Positions 53,240 through 63,301 of a stretch of 64,000 nt of DNA are shown in pieces. The DNA comes from Algibacter miyuki (GTDB lineage Bacteria; Bacteroidota; Bacteroidia; Flavobacteriales; Flavobacteriaceae), in assembly GCF_030409805.1 (NCBI RefSeq), contig NZ_JAUFQP010000007.1, positions 1 to 64,000 on the forward strand. The letters are read 5' to 3'. The translations under genes and the position numbers were made by a program. The notes below the pieces were generated by a model. It saw only the letters and a program-made list of their open reading frames with translations. It made no database searches and was not told where the DNA came from. The first letter of the stretch is position 1, and each line of letters opens with the position of its first letter.

Positions 53240-54322
53240 TTACTCAGCGTATAATTCTAAGTTTGCTAATACCTCGTTAGGTTTCACAAATGTTGTAGCA
53301 ATTTTTTCTTGGTCTTTTACCATTCGAATACCTTCGAGTAATATTTGTTCATTTACTGCAAGGCCGCTACCCACAACAAATAAGTGAGGTAACTCGGCAT
53401 CTACCGTAATTTCTCGTTGCTTAACCACGTTGTTTTTATCAACAACAAAAACGAATTTTTTATCTAAAATTTCGAAAGTTGCTTTCTGCGGAATAATAAC
53501 GGCATCTTTAAACGGTACTTTCATTAAAACACTGCCAGTTTCGCCGTGACGCAAAATACCATCCGGGTTTGGGAAGGTCGCTCTAAAGGCAATATTTCCG
53601 GTTTCGTTATTAAATTCACCTTCAATAGTTTCTACAATTCCTGCTTGATTAAATCGCTTATTGTTAGCCAATAATAAATCAACTTGTTTTTTTTCGTCTT
53701 TATCCTCACTCATGATATAATCAAGGTATTCAGCTTCTGGGACATTGAAATACACCCACATTTTACTGTTATCTGACAGTGTAGTTAACAGTTCTCCTTC
53801 GTCTAGCAAACTTCCTTGTCTGGCTTCCAAATGATCCATAATACCATCAAAAGGGGCCCGGATATCGGTAAAACCTAAATGTGTTCTAGCTAAGGATACT
53901 TCGGCTTTTGCTTTTTCAACATTAGCTTGAGATAAGGCTAATTCATTTTCTGAAACCACGTTACTATCAGCTAAAAGTTTCGTGTTTTTAAGTTCGATTT
54001 CCGCAGCATGTTCTTCCGCAGTTGCTTTTTGCAATTCCGCTCTATACACGTTTGGAGAGATTTGAAACATGTGCTGACCTTTTTTAACATGTTGACCTTC
54101 GTCAACAAAAATTTGTTTTAAATAGCCTTTTTCTAAAGCTCGCACTTCAATATGCTGATAAGCTTTAATCTGACTCACATAGTCTTTTATAATTGAGGTA
54201 TCTTTTTTAACGGGATTGGTTATTAAAAACTTAACTTCTTCTGCTTTCTTTTCGTGTTTTTTTTCACAACTTGTATTCAATAAAAATACAAACGCACCAA
54301 TGTAAATGAAGGTTTTCTTCAT
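53240..54322 (-). CDS. RND efflux periplasmic adaptor (membrane fusion protein)
   Basis: 360 residues, lipoprotein signal (FVFLLNTSC). Split lipoyl domain (VRALEKGYLKQIFVDEGQHVKKGQHMFQI and APFDGIMDHLEARQGSLLDEGELL) around a coiled-coil hairpin, then beta-barrel and membrane-proximal domains. First gene of the operon, 27 bases before the pump gene. Confidence 0.94.
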   Translation of the reverse strand: MKKTFIYIGAFVFLLNTSCEKKHEKKAEEVKFLITNPVKKDTSIIKDYVSQIKAYQHIEVRALEKGYLKQIFVDEGQHVKKGQHMFQISPNVYRAELQKATAEEHAAEIELKNTKLLADSNVVSENELALSQANVEKAKAEVSLARTHLGFTDIRAPFDGIMDHLEARQGSLLDEGELLTTLSDNSKMWVYFNVPEAEYLDYIMSEDKDEKKQVDLLLANNKRFNQAGIVETIEGEFNNETGNIAFRATFPNPDGILRHGETGSVLMKVPFKDAVIIPQKATFEILDKKFVFVVDKNNVVKQREITVDAELPHLFVVGSGLAVNEQILLEGIRMVKDQEKIATTFVKPNEVLANLELYAE

Positions 54323-54472
54323 GGTTTTACTTTTTAAAATAAATGATTATAATGAAATGATTGCGCAAGATAAAAGCGTCGTATATAGACGGATTTATGC
54401 TTACTCTAACTAAAATTCTAGAATAGAAATATTAAAACAACCTGCAGTACTTAGGTTGTTTCAGAAGAAAAA

Positions 54473-54904
54473 TCAAATTATAAAAACCTGAAATTTAGCG
54501 TGTAACCGTATTGAAGTTTTGCTACAATTAAAAATATAGCGTTGGTTGGCTTCTTGAATTTCACAAGTTAGAGCATCTAAGAGTTGCTCATAAAAAATGG
54601 CAGTAAAAGCGCTGCCAAGGGATAAAAGTTTAAGATTAGAATTTAAATGTTCTTCATTGTCTTCCTCAAAACTTTCGGCGTCAATATATTCTGAAAGATG
54701 ATTATGCGTTCTATTGTTTTCTGTAGAGTAAAAAACAAGGTGGTTCACATTTTGCTGAACCGAAGTTTCAACGGTATAATCTACCGTATCGGTGTGTTGT
54801 ACAAAAGAAGCCGTTTTAGCATTGGTATTTGCATATAAGTTTACAAACCCCGTTACCAAAAAGAGGTTTAATAAAAATAAATATTTAGCAAAACTGTGTT
54901 TCAT
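54473..54904 (-). CDS. Secreted protein of unknown function
   Basis: 143 residues: signal peptide MKHSFAKYLFLLNLFLVTGFVNLYA, an acidic middle (DAESFEEDNEEHLNSNLKLL) and a hydrophobic segment LLSLGSAFTAIFYEQLLDAL. Upstream of the efflux operon on the same strand with a 150-base gap. No family recognised. The following gap to 55150 shows no gene. Confidence 0.5.
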   Translation of the reverse strand: MKHSFAKYLFLLNLFLVTGFVNLYANTNAKTASFVQHTDTVDYTVETSVQQNVNHLVFYSTENNRTHNHLSEYIDAESFEEDNEEHLNSNLKLLSLGSAFTAIFYEQLLDALTCEIQEANQRYIFNCSKTSIRLHAKFQVFII

Positions 54905-55149
54905 ACAGCGCGCAAAACTATACCAATAGAATTATATTACCAAAATATTTTTTGTTTAATACATTTGGAAGGCCGAGTTTATAAAAAAATTAACGTTTAT
55001 TTTTTAAATTTTAAGACGCTTTAACTTCCTTTTTAATAGTTCTCCGAAGTAATTTATTTCATTTGACGCACAGTATAAACTTGTATTTTTACGTTTAATC
55101 ATTTTATCAAGTTTATCTAATCAACTTCAAAAAACAGCTCCTTTTTACA

Positions 55150-57168
55150 TCAATGCCCAGGTATTTGTACCAAAATTAAGGTGCCTTTATTTTTCTTACT
55201 TTTTATCGCTAAACTGCCTTTTAGTATATTAATACGTTCTGTCATTGTTTTTAAACCTAAACTATTTAGCTTCACACTTTCGCTAACTTCAAAACCATTT
55301 CCATTATCCCTAATTAACACTTTTACACCATTTTTTTGTTTCAAAATATTAACAAACAAACTACTGGCATTAGCGTGTTTTAGCACATTACTTAAAGATT
55401 CTTGAATGAATCTATAAAAATTTAATGTTTCAACTTCGTCAAAATCATTGTTAACATTATCGATACTTAAATTCACAAATAGCTCGGTGGTTTCATCTAA
55501 CTCCGATAGTAATTGCTCAATGCTATTAGTTAAGCCTAAAGTGGTTAATGTAACTGGGTAAAGATCTCTAGAAATATGCCTAACTTCTTCTAAAGTATTT
55601 TGAACCAATTGTGATAAATCGGGCTGATTTAGGGTTTGTGTTTTCCATTTTAAAAGTACTAATTGCTGCCCAACACTATCGTGTAAATCTTTAGAAATTC
55701 GTGTTCTTTCTTTTTCTTGAGTCTTAATAAGTTCTTGTGAAAATTCCTTCTGAACAATTTCTCGTTTTTTCGCATTAATAAACGAGCGATAAAACAAGAT
55801 GCCACCAAACATAGCTAAAAGCCCCAAACTACCGAAAATGAACAGTTGCGCCATATTCCTGTTTTCGGCATTTAACAATTCAATACTTGTGCTTTGAGTT
55901 TCTATTTGACGATCTCTTTTTTCTGTTTCGTATAAGGTTTGATAGTAGGTTAATGATTTAATGTTTTGCGCATTAGTAATAGAGTCTTTAATTTTATAAT
56001 AATTAACTAAGTGCTCATTGCTTTGATACGGATCATTTATGGCTGCATATACTTTAGAAATAAATTTTTCTGCAAGCATAATTTCTTCATAGCTATTTTT
56101 TTTAGTTCGAATATTTAAATACTCTTTACCATAGGCTAGTGCTGTTGCATAGTTTTTTTTATTAAACTCTAATACAGATGAGGCATAAACAAACGATTCC
56201 CTATTACTTTCTGATTTATCATCTAAATACATCGTTTTCAACTCGCCAAAATGAGTTTCGGCAAGTTCCTCATTATTACTTTCAGAATAAGCAATAACAA
56301 GCTCCGACAGTATGATAGGTTTTAAAATTAACACATTATCCGTTTTACTATTGGCGATAAGTGCTAACTCTAAATACTCAATTTCTTTTAAAAGTTCGGA
56401 TGTTTTTTTACAATCTTGAGCCGCGTTAAAATACAACCCAATTAAATTGTCGGTATTATTACTTAATCTAGCTAATTCTATAGCTTCATTTCGTTCAGTT
56501 TCTGCTTCCTTAAAAAAAGAATTCTTACTATATAAAATGGATAAAGCATTTTTGGATGACAATATATTGAATGTGTCCTTTTCTTCTGAAAATATAGTTA
56601 TAGCCGATTTAATATTTTTCGATGCACGGGCAAATTTACCAGTATCCGACTGCGTATAACCTAAATATAAATACGAGAATGCAAGTAGGCGCTCTTCTTC
56701 AGAATATTTAGCATACGCTATACTTTTATTGTAGAATTCCGTGGCACGTTCCAGGTCATTTAAATAATAATAACTGTCGGCTACGTTTAAATAAAACCGG
56801 GTTAATGCGCTACTTTTCCCGAGGTGTTCAAACGTATCTATATGGAGATTATACAACGCTAGCCCTGCTTCAGGATTTCTTGCGATATTGTTTAAATAGT
56901 ATATAAAATCGGCAATATGATTTCCTGCAAACTCTAAAGAATCTAACTCGATACCAAAACGGATGGTTTGTTTTACAATAGAATCGTATTTTAATTCCGA
57001 TTTATATTTTACGATAGACACCAAACTATCCATCCATTTTAAGCGTTCGGTGTTTTCTGAAGTTTGAATTTTTGCAGATAATTCCTTTACAGATTGATTT
57101 ACCTCTAAATCCTGAGCACATAGAGTCATGGAAGCAAAAAAGATAAAAGCAAAACGTATAAACCTCAC
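55150..57168 (-). CDS. TPR-containing sensor histidine kinase (HisKA_3 / NarX type)
   Basis: 672 residues: signal peptide (RFAFIFFASMTLCAQ), periplasmic tetratricopeptide repeats (about 90-400), one membrane helix (about 440-460), HisKA_3 dimerisation domain with H496 (RTRISKDLHDSVGQQLVLL) and HATPase (DNGNGFEV, LGLKTMTERINILKG). This type normally pairs with a LuxR/NarL-family response regulator, which is not adjacent here. Confidence 0.93.
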   Translation of the reverse strand: MRFIRFAFIFFASMTLCAQDLEVNQSVKELSAKIQTSENTERLKWMDSLVSIVKYKSELKYDSIVKQTIRFGIELDSLEFAGNHIADFIYYLNNIARNPEAGLALYNLHIDTFEHLGKSSALTRFYLNVADSYYYLNDLERATEFYNKSIAYAKYSEEERLLAFSYLYLGYTQSDTGKFARASKNIKSAITIFSEEKDTFNILSSKNALSILYSKNSFFKEAETERNEAIELARLSNNTDNLIGLYFNAAQDCKKTSELLKEIEYLELALIANSKTDNVLILKPIILSELVIAYSESNNEELAETHFGELKTMYLDDKSESNRESFVYASSVLEFNKKNYATALAYGKEYLNIRTKKNSYEEIMLAEKFISKVYAAINDPYQSNEHLVNYYKIKDSITNAQNIKSLTYYQTLYETEKRDRQIETQSTSIELLNAENRNMAQLFIFGSLGLLAMFGGILFYRSFINAKKREIVQKEFSQELIKTQEKERTRISKDLHDSVGQQLVLLKWKTQTLNQPDLSQLVQNTLEEVRHISRDLYPVTLTTLGLTNSIEQLLSELDETTELFVNLSIDNVNNDFDEVETLNFYRFIQESLSNVLKHANASSLFVNILKQKNGVKVLIRDNGNGFEVSESVKLNSLGLKTMTERINILKGSLAIKSKKNKGTLILVQIPGH

Positions 57169-57215
57169 TTTAACAATATTTTATTACCTAAATATATAAG
57201 TTTTAACCGACAATA

Positions 57216-57250
57216 AAATAAAATAGCCTTGAAATAAGTTTCAAGGCTAT
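57216..57250 (-). terminator. Terminator downstream of queE
   Basis: Perfect 12-bp stem ATAGCCTTGAAA/TTTCAAGGCTAT with a T-rich tail on the minus strand. Confidence 0.8.
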
Positions 57251-57256
57251 ACATTA

Positions 57257-57886
57257 TTATGGAATATTCAAATATTTATGGGTTTGTAATGATACTTTCC
57301 ATTTTGGATGCTTCATTACATAATCTACAATCTCTGGAACTACCTTATCGCGTTTGCTCCATTCGGGTTGTAAGTATAAAATACAGTCTTTGTTTACTTT
57401 TGCTGCTTGTTCTTCCGCGAAGCGAAAATCGTCATTATTATAAACAATAACTTTTAACTCGTGAGCATTATCATAAACCGCCTGAGTTGGTAATTTTAAT
57501 TTTTTAGGCGAAAGACAAATCCAATCCCAAATACCGGTTAATTTATAAGCACCCGATGTTTCAATATGTACTTGTAAACCTTCGGCTTTAAGTTGAGTTG
57601 TAAGCGCCGTCATGTCCCACATCAATGGTTCTCCACCTGTAATAACAATGGTATCACTGTGTTTTTTAGCGTTAGTTACAATTTCCGATGTGTGTGTTGG
57701 TGGGTGTAAATCGGCATTCCAGCTTTCTTTAACGTCGCACCAATGGCAACCCACATCACAACCGCCAACACGAATAAAATACGCGGCGGTTCCTTTATGG
57801 AAGCCTTCACCTTGAATGGTGTAAAACTCTTCCATTAATGGGAGCATTTCCCCTTTGTCAACTAATTGTTGTATCTCCTTTTTCAT
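57257..57886 (-). CDS. queE: 7-carboxy-7-deazaguanine synthase
   Basis: Radical SAM enzyme of queuosine biosynthesis, turning 6-carboxy-tetrahydropterin into the 7-deazaguanine ring. 209 residues. The [4Fe-4S] ligands are C43, C47 and C50 (GGCDVGCHWCD, CxxxCxxC), preceded by YTIQGEGFHKGTAAYFIRVG; VITGGEPLMW is the SAM-binding GGE motif. Single gene; the rest of the pathway is elsewhere. Confidence 0.94.
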   Translation of the reverse strand: MKKEIQQLVDKGEMLPLMEEFYTIQGEGFHKGTAAYFIRVGGCDVGCHWCDVKESWNADLHPPTHTSEIVTNAKKHSDTIVITGGEPLMWDMTALTTQLKAEGLQVHIETSGAYKLTGIWDWICLSPKKLKLPTQAVYDNAHELKVIVYNNDDFRFAEEQAAKVNKDCILYLQPEWSKRDKVVPEIVDYVMKHPKWKVSLQTHKYLNIP

Positions 57887-57997
57887 AAGTTTGCAAAGAT
57901 ACTAATTTCATTAGTTTTAAGCTGTATTTAGTTAATTACATGTTTTTTGTTTACATTCGATGCTTAATAGCAATCCTCTCCCAAAGGAATTAATAAA

Positions 57998-58690
57998 ATG
58001 AAAAAATATTCTCTCATGTTTGCGCTTTGCGCTAGCATTTGTTATGTACAAGCTCAAGTGGGTATTGGTACAACAACTCCCGACGACGGTTCCATATTAC
58101 AAATAGATAGTAAAGTAGGTGCTTTTGTACCACCAAGAATGACCTCTACAGAAATGGCTGCCATTTCAAGCCCTTTAGATGGCGCCTTAGTTTATAACAC
58201 CACATTAAATTCATATTGTATATTTAGTAATGGTACTTGGAGTAGCCAATCTAATAGTACTTTAATCATAAATAAAGATTACCCTTCAACTAATTCTGCA
58301 CTTTCTGCACCAGATAATACTTATGTAGATTTCCCTATAGGACCAGCTGATGTTTTGGTAACAAATCCTGATGTTTATGATGTTACAGCAAATGGTACCG
58401 TTATTATAAAAGAAAGTGGCAATTACTTATTTAGCGCTTCTTTATCAACCCCTAATATGCCTAGTGGTTCCAAAAAATATATTATTGCACTTGAAGTTAA
58501 TAATTCGCTAGTTGCCTACTTATCAAGAGGTTTTTCAAGTTTGCCAAATCAAGATTACTGGGGAACTAGTGGAAATGTAATGTACCCTATTAACGCCAAC
58601 GATGTAATAACTATGAAGTATGTTTTAAACAATGGAGATGTAGCTTTAAATGCTAAATTTGTCAACATAGGCATTAGCCACCTTAACTAA
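57998..58690 (+). CDS. Secreted protein with N-terminal VGIGTT module, paralogue 1
   Basis: 230 residues. Signal peptide MKKYSLMFALCASICYVQA, then QVGIGTTTPDDGSILQIDSK...FVPPRMTSTEMAAI...GALVYNTTLNSYCIFSNGTW, a module that opens many flavobacterial surface proteins. The C-terminal 140 residues are beta-rich, resembling C1q/TNF-like beta-sandwich regions, without a sorting domain I can identify. Exported; role unknown. Confidence 0.7.
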   Translation: MKKYSLMFALCASICYVQAQVGIGTTTPDDGSILQIDSKVGAFVPPRMTSTEMAAISSPLDGALVYNTTLNSYCIFSNGTWSSQSNSTLIINKDYPSTNSALSAPDNTYVDFPIGPADVLVTNPDVYDVTANGTVIIKESGNYLFSASLSTPNMPSGSKKYIIALEVNNSLVAYLSRGFSSLPNQDYWGTSGNVMYPINANDVITMKYVLNNGDVALNAKFVNIGISHLN

Positions 58691-58867
58691 TTGTTTTTCA
58701 GAAACTAAACATTACTCATAAAATTTAACCCTTTTAAAGGTTTTCTATTAGTAGTAAAACATCTACAAAAATACATGCATTAGTGCTGTTTAAATATTGC
58801 TTTTTTAAATTTTCTAGTTATTTTCGAGGAATAATTACAAAAAACTGCCTCCCTAAGGCTATATAAA

Positions 58868-59644
58868 ATGAAAAAGTACTTCCTTATGCTTACGCTATGC
58901 GTGAGTTTTTTCTGTGTCCAATCTCAAGTAGGAATTGGCACCACTTCCCCCGACGATTCTTCAATTTTAGATATTGAATCAGACAGTAAAGGTATTTTAA
59001 TACCAAGACTAACTACTGCTGAACGAAATAGTATACCACTACCCGCTACAGGTTTATTGGTGTTTAACATCACTACAAGCAGGTTTGAGTTTAATTCTGG
59101 ATCGGTAGGCACTCCATTATGGAATCCCATAAACTCTAATGCCACGGTTAGTACAGACCCAGGAAACTTATTAGGCTCCGGGACAGATTCTGGCGCTTTT
59201 ATTGGCACTACAACATATATAGGTAAATTTATTATTACCAACACCGGAATTCAAACTATTAATGGTATTCCATTTGAACCAAGTTCTATTAAATTCTCGG
59301 CTTATGCCAACGTAGAAACTGAAGATTTAGATGCAGATAATGGAGTTTCCGATAATAATACCGGCTTTCAAAATTCGTTCGGAGCCATGCAAGGTTATGC
59401 CACTAACTATGGAGGCATTATAAACCAACAAGTTATTTTTAACGGAGGAAGTGGTAACTCTATTAACGATATTTCTAGATATGCTTCTAGCTCTAGAGCC
59501 ATAGGTATTCGTTATGGAAATCAAAATGGAGATAAGCTAGGTTTAACAGCTGCTGAAGTAACAAGCTTTAATGCCGATGGTTTTACCATCAATGTTACTG
59601 ATAAATTAGAAAATATAATTGTTATTTATGAAGCTCATAGGTAA
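58868..59644 (+). CDS. Secreted protein with N-terminal VGIGTT module, paralogue 2
   Basis: 258 residues. Signal peptide and module nearly match the preceding gene (QVGIGTTSPDDSSILDIESDSKGILIPRLTTAERNSI, GLLVFNITTSRFEFN), but the C-terminal part is unrelated (glycine/asparagine-rich, beta-type, SRAIGIRYGNQNGDKLG). A hairpin terminator follows. Likely displayed or secreted; role unknown. Confidence 0.7.
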   Translation: MKKYFLMLTLCVSFFCVQSQVGIGTTSPDDSSILDIESDSKGILIPRLTTAERNSIPLPATGLLVFNITTSRFEFNSGSVGTPLWNPINSNATVSTDPGNLLGSGTDSGAFIGTTTYIGKFIITNTGIQTINGIPFEPSSIKFSAYANVETEDLDADNGVSDNNTGFQNSFGAMQGYATNYGGIINQQVIFNGGSGNSINDISRYASSSRAIGIRYGNQNGDKLGLTAAEVTSFNADGFTINVTDKLENIIVIYEAHR

Positions 59645-59648
59645 TAAA

Positions 59649-59690
59649 CTGAAATAAATAGAATTTAAACATTCTATTTATTTCAGTTTT
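59649..59690 (+). terminator. Hairpin terminator after the paralogous secreted genes
   Basis: Perfect stem CTGAAATAAATAGAAT/ATTCTATTTATTTCAG with a six-base loop, followed by TTTT. The stem is AT-rich. Confidence 0.7.
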
Positions 59691-59744
59691 AAGCACATTT
59701 TTTTCTTCATCTTATTTACTGTATTTTTATCAAAAATATACGGT

Positions 59745-61286
59745 ATGAGTAAGACAGATGATTTTTTAAAATACATCACCGAAGGTAACACCACTAAAGG
59801 CGATTTTATTCCTGTGGGAGCCGCCATGTTAGATGGTAAAACAATAACGGGTGCCCATGTAAAAATCCCTTTAAAAACCATGAATCGTCACGGCTTAATC
59901 GCTGGAGCAACAGGTACAGGAAAAACAAAATCTCTACAAGTTTTAGCCGAAAATTTAAGCGATAAAGGTGTCCCGGTTTTACTCATGGATATTAAGGGCG
60001 ATTTAAGTGGTTTAGCACAACCAAGCCCTGGACACCCAAAAATTGATCAGCGTCACGAACAAATAGGTATCCCTTTTGAAGCCAAAGGTTTTCCTGTTGA
60101 AATATTAACGCTCTCTGAACAAGATGGTGTACGCCTTAGAGCTACCGTAAGCGAATTTGGCCCCGTTTTATTATCCCGCGTTTTAGATTTAACCGAAACC
60201 CAATCGGGTGTTGTATCCGTAATTTTTCAATATTGCGACGATAATAAATTACCGCTACTCGATTTAAAAGATTTCAAAAAAATATTACAATATACCACTC
60301 AAGAAGGTAAAGCCGAATTCACCGAAGCTTATGGTCGTATTTCAACAGCATCTACAGGTGCTATTCTTCGGAAGGTGATCGAATTAGAACAACAAGGTGC
60401 CGATTTATTTTTTGGTGAAACCTCTTTCGACACCCAAGACTTATTGCGTATTGATGAAAATGGCCGTGGCTATATTAATATTCTTAGGTTAACTGATATT
60501 CAGGATCGCCCCAAATTATTTTCAACATTCATGCTCAGTTTATTAGCAGAAATATATTCTACATTTCCAGAGCAAGGCGATAGTGATCGCCCTGAACTCA
60601 TCTTGTTTATAGACGAGGCCCATTTAATTTTCAATGAAGCTTCCAAAGCGCTTTTAAACCAAATTGAAAGTATTGTAAAATTAATCCGAAGTAAAGGTGT
60701 TGGCTTGTATTTTGTAACGCAAAACCCAACCGATGTACCCGAAGCTGTACTAGGACAATTAGGCTTAAAAATTCAGCACGCTTTAAGAGCTTTTACAGCA
60801 AAAGACAGAAAAGCTATTAAACTTACGGCGCAAAATTATCCAGATTCAGAATATTACGACACCACCGAAATTATTACATCGCTTGGTATTGGAGAAGCTT
60901 TAGTATCTGCTTTAGACGAAAAAGGACGTCCAACACCACTTGCAGCCACCATGATGCGTGCACCGATGAGTAGAATGGATGTTTTAACCGATTTGGAATT
61001 AAGCAAGTTACTAGCTAAATCTAAAATGGTTAAAAAATACAACGAAACTATTGATAGAGAAAGTGCTTACGAACTGTTAAATGAAAAAATTAAGCAAGCC
61101 GAAGCAGACGAAGCTAAAGAAAAAGCGAAACAAGAAGCCGAAGCTCTAAAAAAAGCAGAATCGAAACGTAAAACATCGACTACCAGACGCAGAAGTACAG
61201 CTATGAACCCGATTGTAAAAGTACTTACCAGCGCCACTTTTATCCGTAGTGTTTTTGGCATTCTAACTAAAGTATTGAAAAAGTAA
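59745..61286 (+). CDS. HerA-like helicase / DUF853 ATPase
   Basis: 513 residues. Walker A GATGTGKT (54-61), Walker B region LILFIDEAHLIF, and the DUF853 pattern (LLMDIKGDLSGLAQPSPGHPKI, FVTQNPTDVPEAVLGQLGLKIQHALRAFTAKD). A basic, lysine-rich coiled segment (about 430-490) precedes the end. The family (E. coli YjgR) is a hexameric FtsK/HerA-like ATPase of unclear role. Nine bases separate it from the YitT gene. Confidence 0.9.
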   Translation: MSKTDDFLKYITEGNTTKGDFIPVGAAMLDGKTITGAHVKIPLKTMNRHGLIAGATGTGKTKSLQVLAENLSDKGVPVLLMDIKGDLSGLAQPSPGHPKIDQRHEQIGIPFEAKGFPVEILTLSEQDGVRLRATVSEFGPVLLSRVLDLTETQSGVVSVIFQYCDDNKLPLLDLKDFKKILQYTTQEGKAEFTEAYGRISTASTGAILRKVIELEQQGADLFFGETSFDTQDLLRIDENGRGYINILRLTDIQDRPKLFSTFMLSLLAEIYSTFPEQGDSDRPELILFIDEAHLIFNEASKALLNQIESIVKLIRSKGVGLYFVTQNPTDVPEAVLGQLGLKIQHALRAFTAKDRKAIKLTAQNYPDSEYYDTTEIITSLGIGEALVSALDEKGRPTPLAATMMRAPMSRMDVLTDLELSKLLAKSKMVKKYNETIDRESAYELLNEKIKQAEADEAKEKAKQEAEALKKAESKRKTSTTRRRSTAMNPIVKVLTSATFIRSVFGILTKVLKK

Positions 61287-61295
61287 AACAAATAA

Positions 61296-62276
61296 ATGAA
61301 TCCATTTTTATCTAAAATACTTGTAGATTTAGCTCGAAAAAAGCTTGAAAAAACAAAAGCTAAAGGCGACAGTAAGCCCATTAGCATAAAACAAATTATT
61401 CCCTTAGTTAGAAGCTATCAGGTTGAAATATCACATGCCATAAAAGAGTCTGTTTTTATTATCATCGGTGTGTTTTCTGCTGGCTTTGGGTTAAAAGGTT
61501 TTTTATTACCAAATCAGTTTATCGATGGTGGTGCCACAGGTATTTCTTTATTGTTACAAAACGTCACCTCTATAGATTTAGGCTACTTACTTATTATTGT
61601 TAATCTACCATTTCTGTTTTTGGCCTCGAAAACCATAGGCGTTAAATTTGCATTAAAAAGTATTGCTGCTATTGCGCTTTTAGCCATTGTGGTTCACTTT
61701 GTAGAATACCCCATAATTACGCAAGACAAACTTTTAATTGCAGTTTTTGGAGGATTTTTCCTAGGCTTAGGTATTGGGCTTTCCATGCGTGGCGGCAGTG
61801 TTATCGATGGCACCGAGGTTTTAGCCATCTATTTAGGTCGAAAACTATCGCTAACCATTGGAGACGTCCTGCTACTAATAAACATTGTTATATTTTCGGT
61901 AGGTGCTTATATATTGTCCATTGAAATTGCTTTATACGCGATATTAACTTATTTATCGGCAGCGAAAACAGTCGATTTTGTTGTAGATGGTGTTGAAGAA
62001 TATGTAGGTGTTACCATAATTTCCAACAAACATGAAGAATTGCGCCTCATGATAACCAAACAACTCCGCAGAGCTTGCACTATTTACGCAGGAAAAGGAG
62101 GCTATGGCACTAATGGTGACAGTTATGACAAAGATATTATCTACACCATAGTAACGCGCTTAGAACTTGCTAAACTGCACACCGAAATTGATAAAATTGA
62201 CAGAAATGCATTTATCATCATGGGCTTAGTAAAAGATTTAAAAGGCGGGATGATAAAACGGAAACCTTTAAAATAA
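61296..62276 (+). CDS. YitT-family membrane protein (DUF161/DUF2179)
   Basis: 326 residues. Cytosolic N-terminus (about 45 residues), five to six helices (GFGLKGFLLPNQFIDGGATGISLLLQ, GLGIGLSMRGGSVIDGTEVLAIYLGRKLSLTIG), then the C-terminal DUF2179 domain (VTIISNKHEELRLMITKQLRRACTIYAGKGGY...YTIVTRLELAKL). Function unsettled; possibly a transporter or regulator of ion balance. Confidence 0.9.
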   Translation: MNPFLSKILVDLARKKLEKTKAKGDSKPISIKQIIPLVRSYQVEISHAIKESVFIIIGVFSAGFGLKGFLLPNQFIDGGATGISLLLQNVTSIDLGYLLIIVNLPFLFLASKTIGVKFALKSIAAIALLAIVVHFVEYPIITQDKLLIAVFGGFFLGLGIGLSMRGGSVIDGTEVLAIYLGRKLSLTIGDVLLLINIVIFSVGAYILSIEIALYAILTYLSAAKTVDFVVDGVEEYVGVTIISNKHEELRLMITKQLRRACTIYAGKGGYGTNGDSYDKDIIYTIVTRLELAKLHTEIDKIDRNAFIIMGLVKDLKGGMIKRKPLK

Positions 62277-62300
62277 AAGAGGTTAACTTAAACATAAAAC

Positions 62301-63209
62301 GTGAAGCAATTTTTTAGCAACGGTAAATTACTAATTTCAGGAGAATATGTTGTTTTAGATGGCGCTATAGCATTGGCGGTGCCTACAACATACGGACAAT
62401 CTTTAGATGTTGAAACTATAGATGAACCTAAAATTATATGGACAAGTTTAGATGAAACCAAACAAACTTGGTTTGAAATTACTTTTGAAATTAAAGATAA
62501 CACTATTCAACATTTAGGAAATGATGATGCCATTTCAAACCGGCTTCTACAGATACTAAACGCCGTAAAACAGTTAAACCCAAATTATTTAAAAGGCGCT
62601 AAAGGCTTTAAAATAACCACAAAACTAGATTTTCCTAAAAATTGGGGTTTAGGCACATCGTCTACTTTAATAAACAATTTAGCAACTTGGGCACAAGTGG
62701 ATCCATACATCCTTTTAGAAAATACTTTTGGAGGTAGCGGATATGATATTGCTTGCGCTAAACACGACACAGCGATTAGCTATCAAATAAAAGAGGATTC
62801 AAAGGAAGTGATTGAAATTAATTTCGACCCCAACTTTAAAAACAACTTATATTTTATTCATTTGAATAAAAAGCAAAACAGCCGCGATGGCATTTCTCAT
62901 TATCGTGAACATAAAGGTGATTTATCCAATTACATTAATCAAATTAACGAGATAACTCAGCAGATGTGTACTTGCCAAACATTGGAAGTGTTCCAAAACC
63001 TTATGGAAACACATGAAAACATTATAGCCGAAATAACCAAACAGACACCAGTAAAACAAGCGCTTTTTAACGACTTTAAAGGTAGTATTAAAAGTCTTGG
63101 TGCTTGGGGTGGAGATTTTATTCTAGCTGCAACTAACGCCAATCCTGAACGCTATTTTAAAGCAAAAGGCTACAATACCGTGATTCCATATTTAGATATG
63201 GTAAAATAA
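62301..63209 (+). CDS. GYDIA-family GHMP kinase
   Basis: 302 residues, GTG start (MKQFFSNGKLLISGEYVVLDGAIALAVPT). Small-molecule kinase related to mevalonate kinase: the ATP loop is NWGLGTSSTLINNLATWAQ, followed by the family hallmark GGSGYDIACAKHDTAI, and the end KSLGAWGGDFILAA. Probably acts in the isoprenoid (mevalonate) branch; substrate not proven. Follows the YitT gene by 24 bases. Confidence 0.92.
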   Translation: MKQFFSNGKLLISGEYVVLDGAIALAVPTTYGQSLDVETIDEPKIIWTSLDETKQTWFEITFEIKDNTIQHLGNDDAISNRLLQILNAVKQLNPNYLKGAKGFKITTKLDFPKNWGLGTSSTLINNLATWAQVDPYILLENTFGGSGYDIACAKHDTAISYQIKEDSKEVIEINFDPNFKNNLYFIHLNKKQNSRDGISHYREHKGDLSNYINQINEITQQMCTCQTLEVFQNLMETHENIIAEITKQTPVKQALFNDFKGSIKSLGAWGGDFILAATNANPERYFKAKGYNTVIPYLDMVK

Positions 63210-63244
63210 TCACGAGCATTTATATTCATCGAAATATAAAGCAC

Positions 63245-63275
63245 AAAAAAGCCTCAAATTAATGAGGCTTTTTTT
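63245..63275. terminator. Bidirectional terminator between GHMP kinase and PPIase
   Basis: AAGCCTC/GAGGCTT stem flanked by runs of A and T on both sides; serves both convergent genes. Confidence 0.9.
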
Positions 63276-63301
63276 AATATTATAATCGAATTACGTTGTT
63301 C

